DNA from: Bacteroidales bacterium
GTDB lineage: Bacteria > Bacteroidota > Bacteroidia > Bacteroidales > UBA932
Length of the DNA: 44,437 nucleotides
NCBI GenBank assembly: GCA_017443465.1
Contig: JAFRXO010000003.1
Span: forward strand, 1 to 44,437
Reading direction: 5' to 3'
Shown: in pieces, positions 38,523 to 44,437 of the stretch
Layout of the letters: each line of letters starts with the position of its first letter
Numbering within the stretch: position 1 is the first letter of the stretch
Made by a program: the position numbers and the translations under genes
Notes under the pieces: model-generated
What the model saw: the letters and a program-made list of their open reading frames with translations, nothing else
Database searches by the model: none
Told to the model about the DNA's origin: nothing

Positions 38523-41500
38523 ATGATACTGTCATTTTTACCCCTCGTCGCGGTACTCGCAACGAACCCGGCTCCATCCCTGTCCCCTTCCCTGCCATGG
38601 TGGAGGGACATGTCCGTAACCAGCCTCAACGCCCAGACCCGGAGGGTGGAAAGCATATGGTATCCCACAGAAGAAGAGGCCCTTTCCACTCCGTTCGAAA
38701 AGAGCCCGAACTATCTGGACCTCAACGGAATATGGGATTTCGCATACTTTGATTCCCAGGAGATGCTTCCCGACGCACTGCGCAATTGCCCGGAGATCGA
38801 CGGAATAATGAGCGTCCAGGAAATCACCGAAGCCCAGAATCAGATAAAATGGGGGGACATAACGGTACCTGGGAACTGGGAGCACCAGGGCCACGGAGTG
38901 GCCATCTATGTCAACCATCCATATGAATTCGCCCCGGAGAACCCGCAGCCTCCGCTGATTCCCGACCAGACTCCTGTCGGAATATATCGCAGGAAATTCC
39001 AGGTGCCGGAATCGTGGGGCTCCAGGGAGATTTACCTGAACATATGCGGTGCGAAGTCCGGAGTCTATGTCTATGTCAACGGACAGGTAGCCGGTTATTC
39101 CGAAGATTCAAAGGACCTCGCCCGGTACGACATCACTTCATTCCTCAAGCCCGGAGAAAATGAACTCCTCCTGAAAATCTACCGCTGGAGCTCAGGCTCC
39201 TACCTCGAATGCCAGGACTTCTGGCGCATCAGCGGCATAGAGAGGGATGTCTATCTCTCTTCGGAGAGCACCGAGAGGGATTTCAACTTCTCAATAACCG
39301 CAACGCTGGATGACAGGCTCACCACCGGACTGTTCAGCATCAAGACCGAAGGCAGTGGAGATTTCTCCTACAAGCTCCTCGACAAGGACGGGTCGGTTGT
39401 AGCCACGAGCGCTTCAGGGAAAAGCGCACGGATCCCCAATCCAAGGCTCTGGACCGCCGAGACCCCTGAGCTCTACACCCTCCTGATAAAGGTTGACGGG
39501 GAGTACACCCGCTTCAACGTAGGTTTCAGGCACTTCGAAATAGCGAAAAACATTTTCCTGGTCAACGGGAAACCAGTCAAGTTCAAGGGAGTGAACATGC
39601 ATGAGCACAACGAGTTCACAGGTCACTACAACACCCGCGAAGACATCCTCAGGCAGCTCCTGCTGATGAAGGAATTCAACATCAACGCCATCCGCACCTG
39701 CCACTATCCCCAACCCCGCGCCTTCTACGAACTGTGCGACAGCCTGGGCTTCTACGTCTATGACGAGGCGAACATCGAATCGCACGGAATGGGCTACAAC
39801 CTCGACAGGACCCTCGGAAACAAGAAGGAATGGTACGCCAAGCACCTGGACAGGGTGATGAACATGTACTGCCGTACGGCCTCCTACCCCTGTGTGACGA
39901 TACTCTCCCTCGGGAACGAAGCCGGGAATGGAGTGAATTTCTACAATGTCTATAAGGTACTCAAGCAGTTTGAGACCTTCGGCCAGAACCGCCCGGTCTG
40001 CTACGAAAGGGCCATCCGGGAGTGGAACACCGACATGTTCGTCCCCCAGTATCCCAGCGCAACGTGGTTCCATAAGATGGGAGAGACCGACAAGGACAAA
40101 CCCGTAGTTCCTTCAGAATACTCCCACGCTATGGGCAACTCCAACGGATCGCTCGACCTCCAGTGGGACGAAATCTACGCATATGAGAACCTCCAGGGAG
40201 GATTCATCTGGGACTGGATAGACCAGGGACTGGCCGAGACTGACTCCAAAGGCCGCAAATATTGGACATATGGCGGTGACTACGGTCCGGAAGGCACCCC
40301 CTCCGGGCAGAATTTCCTCTGCAACGGAATAGTGAACCCGGATCTGAACCCACATCCCGGAGCCTGGGAGGTAAAACATGTCTACCAGGACTTCAAAGTC
40401 AGTTCACAGGATCCTGCATCAGGACTGTTCTCCCTGATGAACAGGTTCTATTTCAAGGATATGTCGGCATATGAACTCCGCTATGAGCTCACCGCGGACG
40501 GGAAAGTCGTGGCCGAAGGGAATCTTCCGGACGTCAAGCCACAGGCCCAGCAGAGCCAGGATTTCAGCGTCCAGTTGGCAATGGACGACCCTTCTAAGAC
40601 TTGGTGCATCAACTTCTATGTCAGCACCGACGGGAGCGATGTGGCCTACGACCAGTTCATCCTCCATGAAGGAGACCCGATAGCCATTCCCGAGGTGAGC
40701 GGACGCATAAAGCTCATCGACAGGAAGGACTCCTACCTGGTAAAGGGAAGCAGGCTGAGATTCTCCGTCGACAAGGCAACAGGAGCCGTTACAAGGTACC
40801 GCAGCAGAGGCAAGGAACTGATACAGAAAGATTTCGGCCTCAAGCCCAACTTCTGGAGAGGTCCCGTGGACAACGACTGGGGAAACAAGTTCCCGGTTCG
40901 CGCCGCCCAGTGGAAGGACGCCGGCTCCTCTGCAACCGTTTCTGCCGAAGCCACCGAGGAAAAAGTACTGTTCACTGTGGCATATGAACTCCCCGACAGC
41001 GCATCGCTTACCCTTTCATATGAAGTGCTTTCGAACGGAGCGGTAAAGGTCAGCGGCGACTTCAAAGGTGGAGTGAAGCACATCGAGCTTCCGCGACTCG
41101 GACTCCGCACCAGGCTTCCGGCCTCCAGGGAACAGTTCACCTATTTCGGACGCGGCCCGCAGGAGAACTACATCGACCGCAAGAGCGGAGCAATGCTCGG
41201 ACTCTACCAGTCCACCGCCACACAGGAGTATTACCCATATGTCAGGCCGCAGGAAAGCGGGCATCACACCGACTGCAGGTGGCTCAGCATCGGAGGGATG
41301 ACAATCACTGGCGGGGTTCCCTTCGAGTTCAACGCCCTGAGGGTCTCAGTCGAACAGCTCGACCCGAGGGATGAAGCAGGAGAGAGGATCTACGGCCATG
41401 CCAACGACATCACCCCCCAGAACTTCACCGAACTCTGCCTGGACTGCGGGATGACCGGAGTGGGCGGTTACGACAGCTGGGGCGCACGTCCCGAGCCATC

Positions 41501-41579
41501 ACGGACGCTCTGGGCAGACCAGGACTACAGCTTCAGCTTCGCCATCATTCCAGACAAGATCCTGGACAACCAAGAATAA
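38523..41579 (+). CDS. GH2 family beta-galactosidase (LacZ type), second gene
   Basis: This 1018-residue enzyme has a probable signal peptide, an N-terminal jelly-roll (NYLDLNGIWDFAY, then VPGNWEHQGHGVAIYVN), a TIM barrel (FKGVNMHEHNEFTGHYN, then NAIRTCHYPQPRAFYELCD) and a small-chain domain (YFGRGPQENYIDRKSGAMLG). Acid/base is Glu466 in SLGNEAGNG and nucleophile Glu532 in PSEYSHAMGNSNG. It is closer to classical LacZ than the gene at 31420. It is likely to remove beta-linked galactose, in the same operon as the GH51 and GH3 genes. The start is inside CATATG. Confidence 0.94.
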   Translation: MILSFLPLVAVLATNPAPSLSPSLPWWRDMSVTSLNAQTRRVESIWYPTEEEALSTPFEKSPNYLDLNGIWDFAYFDSQEMLPDALRNCPEIDGIMSVQEITEAQNQIKWGDITVPGNWEHQGHGVAIYVNHPYEFAPENPQPPLIPDQTPVGIYRRKFQVPESWGSREIYLNICGAKSGVYVYVNGQVAGYSEDSKDLARYDITSFLKPGENELLLKIYRWSSGSYLECQDFWRISGIERDVYLSSESTERDFNFSITATLDDRLTTGLFSIKTEGSGDFSYKLLDKDGSVVATSASGKSARIPNPRLWTAETPELYTLLIKVDGEYTRFNVGFRHFEIAKNIFLVNGKPVKFKGVNMHEHNEFTGHYNTREDILRQLLLMKEFNINAIRTCHYPQPRAFYELCDSLGFYVYDEANIESHGMGYNLDRTLGNKKEWYAKHLDRVMNMYCRTASYPCVTILSLGNEAGNGVNFYNVYKVLKQFETFGQNRPVCYERAIREWNTDMFVPQYPSATWFHKMGETDKDKPVVPSEYSHAMGNSNGSLDLQWDEIYAYENLQGGFIWDWIDQGLAETDSKGRKYWTYGGDYGPEGTPSGQNFLCNGIVNPDLNPHPGAWEVKHVYQDFKVSSQDPASGLFSLMNRFYFKDMSAYELRYELTADGKVVAEGNLPDVKPQAQQSQDFSVQLAMDDPSKTWCINFYVSTDGSDVAYDQFILHEGDPIAIPEVSGRIKLIDRKDSYLVKGSRLRFSVDKATGAVTRYRSRGKELIQKDFGLKPNFWRGPVDNDWGNKFPVRAAQWKDAGSSATVSAEATEEKVLFTVAYELPDSASLTLSYEVLSNGAVKVSGDFKGGVKHIELPRLGLRTRLPASREQFTYFGRGPQENYIDRKSGAMLGLYQSTATQEYYPYVRPQESGHHTDCRWLSIGGMTITGGVPFEFNALRVSVEQLDPRDEAGERIYGHANDITPQNFTELCLDCGMTGVGGYDSWGARPEPSRTLWADQDYSFSFAIIPDKILDNQE

Positions 41580-41591
41580 CACTATAACGAA

Positions 41592-43148
41592 ATGAAAAGA
41601 ATCTTCGCAGCTATCCTGCTCCTGGCAACCGCCGTTTCCGCTTCGGCGCAGGACAAGTCGAGTGTAAAGGTCGGAGCTCCTGAGGGAGACCAGGTCATCC
41701 CCAGGGAAATCTACGGCCAGTTCGCCGAGCATCTCGGAAGCGGCATCTACGGAGGCATATGGGTAGGACCGGAGTCTCCTATTCCCAACATCAATGGCTA
41801 CCGCACCGATGTACTGGAAGCTCTCAAGGCCATCAAAGTCCCCCTTGTTAGGTGGCCGGGAGGATGCTTCGCGGACGACTATCACTGGCGTAACGGTATC
41901 GGCCCGAGGGAAAAAAGGCCTTCCATCACAAACAACAACTGGGGAGGAACCGTTGAAGACAACTCATTCGGCACCCACGAGTTCCTGGATTTCTGCGAAC
42001 TGCTCGGCTGCGAGCCTTACATCAGCGGCAACGTGGGCAGCGGATCCGTAGAGGAACTTGCCGACTGGATTGAATACATGACTGCTGCCAGCGACACTCC
42101 GATGTCCCGCCTGCGCCGGCAGAACGGCCGCGACAAGCCCTGGAAAGTCAAATACATAGGCATAGGCAATGAGGCCTGGGGCTGCGGCGGGAACATGCGT
42201 CCAGAGTATTACTCAGACCTCCTGCGCCGCTATGCCACCTACTGCCATGATTTTGACGGGAACAAGCTCTTTATCATTGCCAGCGGGGCCAGCGACTATG
42301 ACTACAACTGGACCGATGTGATCCTGAAGAACCGCAAAGGGAAGATGGACGGAATCTCTCTCCATTATTACTCTGTCGACAACTGGGGCAACAAGGGTTC
42401 AGCCACGGATTTCACCAAGGACGACTGGTACTGGGTCCTCGGGAAGAGCACAGAAGTGGAGGAAGTCATAAAGAACCACATCGCCCTGATGGACAAATAC
42501 GATCCGAGAAAGAGGATCGCCCTCTGCCTGGACGAATGGGGAACCTGGTGGAATGTGGAACCCGGGACAAACCCCGGCCACCTGTTCCAGCAGAGTACCA
42601 TGCGTGACGCGATGGTGGCCTCAACCACTCTGGACATATGCCACAAATACTCCGACAGGCTGAAGATGACAAACATCGCCCAGATGGTGAACGTCCTCCA
42701 GGCCATGGTCCTCACCCAGGGCGAGAAAATGCTCCTGACCCCGACCTACTACGTCTATAAGATGTACACAGTCCATCAGGGTGCCACCTTCCTGCCGGTG
42801 GAAGTAAGCACTGCCACCAAGGAGGTGCGCGGAGGACGGGGCAAGGCCACCAGGACGATCCCCCTGCTCAGCGCTACGGCTTCGCGCGACGGAGCGGGAC
42901 GAGTGCATGTCTCCCTGTCTAACCTGGATGCTGACAACGTCCACGAAGTCACCGTGGACCTGGAAGCAGTCTCGAAATCTTCCAAGGCGGTCGGAGAGAT
43001 TCTCGCGTCGAAGAACATCACCGACCACAATGAATTCGGAAAAGCGGAAGTTGTCAAGACCGTACCGTTCAAGGACTTCCGGATCAAGGGAGGACAGCTC
43101 ACGGTAAAGATGCCCGCAGCTTCCATAGTCACGATTGAACTCCAATAA
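41592..43148 (+). CDS. GH51 alpha-L-arabinofuranosidase
   Basis: This 518-residue secreted enzyme (signal peptide about 1-19, ending SASAQ) should release alpha-L-arabinofuranose from arabinan, arabinoxylan or arabinogalactan. The TIM barrel shows VRWPGGCFADDYHWRNGIGP, the acid/base Glu194 in IGIGNEAWGCGG and the nucleophile Glu315 in LCLDEWGTWW. A C-terminal beta domain follows. It sits 12 nt after the GH2 gene and 11 nt before the GH3 gene. Confidence 0.95.
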   Translation: MKRIFAAILLLATAVSASAQDKSSVKVGAPEGDQVIPREIYGQFAEHLGSGIYGGIWVGPESPIPNINGYRTDVLEALKAIKVPLVRWPGGCFADDYHWRNGIGPREKRPSITNNNWGGTVEDNSFGTHEFLDFCELLGCEPYISGNVGSGSVEELADWIEYMTAASDTPMSRLRRQNGRDKPWKVKYIGIGNEAWGCGGNMRPEYYSDLLRRYATYCHDFDGNKLFIIASGASDYDYNWTDVILKNRKGKMDGISLHYYSVDNWGNKGSATDFTKDDWYWVLGKSTEVEEVIKNHIALMDKYDPRKRIALCLDEWGTWWNVEPGTNPGHLFQQSTMRDAMVASTTLDICHKYSDRLKMTNIAQMVNVLQAMVLTQGEKMLLTPTYYVYKMYTVHQGATFLPVEVSTATKEVRGGRGKATRTIPLLSATASRDGAGRVHVSLSNLDADNVHEVTVDLEAVSKSSKAVGEILASKNITDHNEFGKAEVVKTVPFKDFRIKGGQLTVKMPAASIVTIELQ

Positions 43149-43159
43149 AACCTGAACAT

Positions 43160-44437
43160 ATGAAAAAAACAGCCATCCTGCTCTTCGCTTTGGCACTGAT
43201 CGCAGGCAAAGCCCAGGCAAAGGAAGAACTGCTTCCCTATCAGGACAAATCCCTGCCTGCTGAAACCAGGGCCGCAGATCTCGTGAGCCGTCTTACGATT
43301 GAAGAAAAAACCTCTCTCATGATGCACCCCTCCGCGGCCGTTCCGCGCCTGGGAATCAAAGCCTACAACTGGTGGAGCGAAGCCCTTCACGGTGTCGCGC
43401 GCAATGGTTCTGCTACGGTCTTCCCGCAGCCCATCGGAATGGCGGCATCTTTCGACGAAGACCTCGTCCTCCAGGTTTTCACCGCTGTCAGCGATGAGGC
43501 CAGGGTAAAGCACCGCTTGGCAAGGCAGCAAGGTGATGTCAAGATCTACCAGGGACTGACCTTCTGGACCCCGAACATCAACATTTTCCGCGATCCCCGC
43601 TGGGGCCGCGGCATGGAGACATATGGTGAAGATCCTTTCCTGACCGCAAAGTTGGGAAGCGCCGTGGTCCACGGACTCCAGGGGTCGGACGATTCTCCTG
43701 TCCGCAAACTGCATGCATGCGCAAAACACTATGCAGTACATTCCGGCCCGGAATCCATCCGCCATTCCTTCGACGCACAGGTGTCAGAACGCGACCTGCG
43801 TGAAACCTATCTCCCGGCTTTCAAGGAACTCGTAGTAAAAGCAGGAGTGGAAGAGGTAATGACTGCATATAACCGTTTCCGCGGCGAACCATGCGGAGCC
43901 AGTTCCTATCTTATCGATACCATCCTCAGAGGTGAGTGGGGTTACAAGGGAATCATCACCTCAGACTGCTGGGCAGTTTCCGATTTCTATGTACAGGGAA
44001 GGCACGGATTTTCTCCTGATGCCGCCTCTGCCGCTGCGGCTGCAGTACATGCAGGAGTCGACACCGAATGCGGAGAAACCTACAGGCACATTCCCGAAGC
44101 AGTGGAAAGAGGACTGCTGGATGTCACGGACATCGACAGGAACCTGATCCGCCTGATAGCTGACCGCTACCGCCTTGGAGAGATGGATGGGATAGACCCC
44201 TGGGAAAATCTTCCTGAAAACATAGTGGAAGGAGCTGAGCACAAGGCTCTTTCGCGCAAGATGGCAGAAGAGTCGATTGTCCTTCTCCAGAACAATGGGA
44301 TCCTTCCCCTTAAAGAAGGACAGAAGGTAGCCCTGGTCGGTCCGAATGCCGATGACAAGAATATGCAATGGGGCAACTACAATCCCATACCCAATTCTAC
44401 CGTAACCCTCAAGGATGCACTCCAGGAGAGGGTCCCC
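43160..44437 (+). CDS. GH3 family beta-glycosidase, beta-xylosidase-like (partial, runs off the window)
   Basis: The first 426 residues are present and the reading frame stays open to the window end. A signal peptide (about 1-20) is followed by the GH3 N-terminal barrel (YNWWSEALHGVARNG, then TFWTPNINIFRDPRWGRG). The nucleophile is Asp269 in GIITSDCWAVSDF, and the start of the second domain is visible (ESIVLLQNNGILPLKEG). The ALHG and NIFRDPRWGRG features resemble the GH3 beta-xylosidases of about 850 residues. With GH2 and GH51 it fits arabinose/xylose/galactose side-chain breakdown. Confidence 0.93.
   Translation, partial: MKKTAILLFALALIAGKAQAKEELLPYQDKSLPAETRAADLVSRLTIEEKTSLMMHPSAAVPRLGIKAYNWWSEALHGVARNGSATVFPQPIGMAASFDEDLVLQVFTAVSDEARVKHRLARQQGDVKIYQGLTFWTPNINIFRDPRWGRGMETYGEDPFLTAKLGSAVVHGLQGSDDSPVRKLHACAKHYAVHSGPESIRHSFDAQVSERDLRETYLPAFKELVVKAGVEEVMTAYNRFRGEPCGASSYLIDTILRGEWGYKGIITSDCWAVSDFYVQGRHGFSPDAASAAAAAVHAGVDTECGETYRHIPEAVERGLLDVTDIDRNLIRLIADRYRLGEMDGIDPWENLPENIVEGAEHKALSRKMAEESIVLLQNNGILPLKEGQKVALVGPNADDKNMQWGNYNPIPNSTVTLKDALQERVP

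Overview
The window comes from a bacterium of the phylum Bacteroidota, most likely a gut-type Bacteroidales. The evidence is a SusC/SusD pair, several promoters matching the Bacteroidota pattern (TTG, about 20 nt, TAnnTTTG), a Bacteroidota-type DksA/TraR protein next to ileS and lspA, and many secreted glycan-degrading enzymes. Most of the sequence is moderately GC-rich. The segment from about 21.1 to 27.9 kb differs in composition and looks acquired or rearranged.

Layout. (1) 175-15315, plus strand: a polysaccharide utilisation locus with a SusC-like transporter, a SusD-like lipoprotein, a strong terminator hairpin, a GH78-type alpha-L-rhamnosidase-like enzyme, and four tandem secreted heparinase II/III-type lyase paralogues separated by identical 3-nt spacers. 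Together they suggest import and breakdown of a glycan rich in rhamnose and uronic acid; the exact substrate cannot be read from the sequence. (2) 15360-21123: housekeeping genes, with cvpA-like and tsaB on the minus strand and ileS, a DksA/TraR gene and lspA on the plus strand. (3) 21124-27943: a cassette with a Tat-type double-FAD oxidoreductase and a GH97 enzyme. It is flanked by decayed fragments of the two genes that stand intact further right, followed by an AT-rich orphan gene and repeated stem-loops. (4) 27944-31339, minus strand: a flavodiiron protein, a lipid A-type acyltransferase and an Ntn-hydrolase in one operon. (5) 31420-35702: a GH2 enzyme and a DUF5009/HGSNAT-like membrane protein. 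(6) 35626-36399, minus strand: a protein of unknown function. (7) 36450 to the window end: an HD hydrolase, aminopeptidase C, GH2, GH51 and GH3 run, the last cut by the window edge. Regions 5 and 7 fit side-chain trimming of plant arabinose/galactose/xylose glycans.

The most unusual signal is genome-style rather than gene-level. The palindrome CATATG occurs about 70 times by hand count, against roughly 10 expected from composition. It is placed in all three codon frames, which points to selection on the DNA word itself, as with the HIP1 palindrome of cyanobacteria. It is scarce in the putatively acquired cassette. The second notable observation is the collinear remnant structure around that cassette. 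No tRNA, rRNA, CRISPR array, transposase or integrase was seen.
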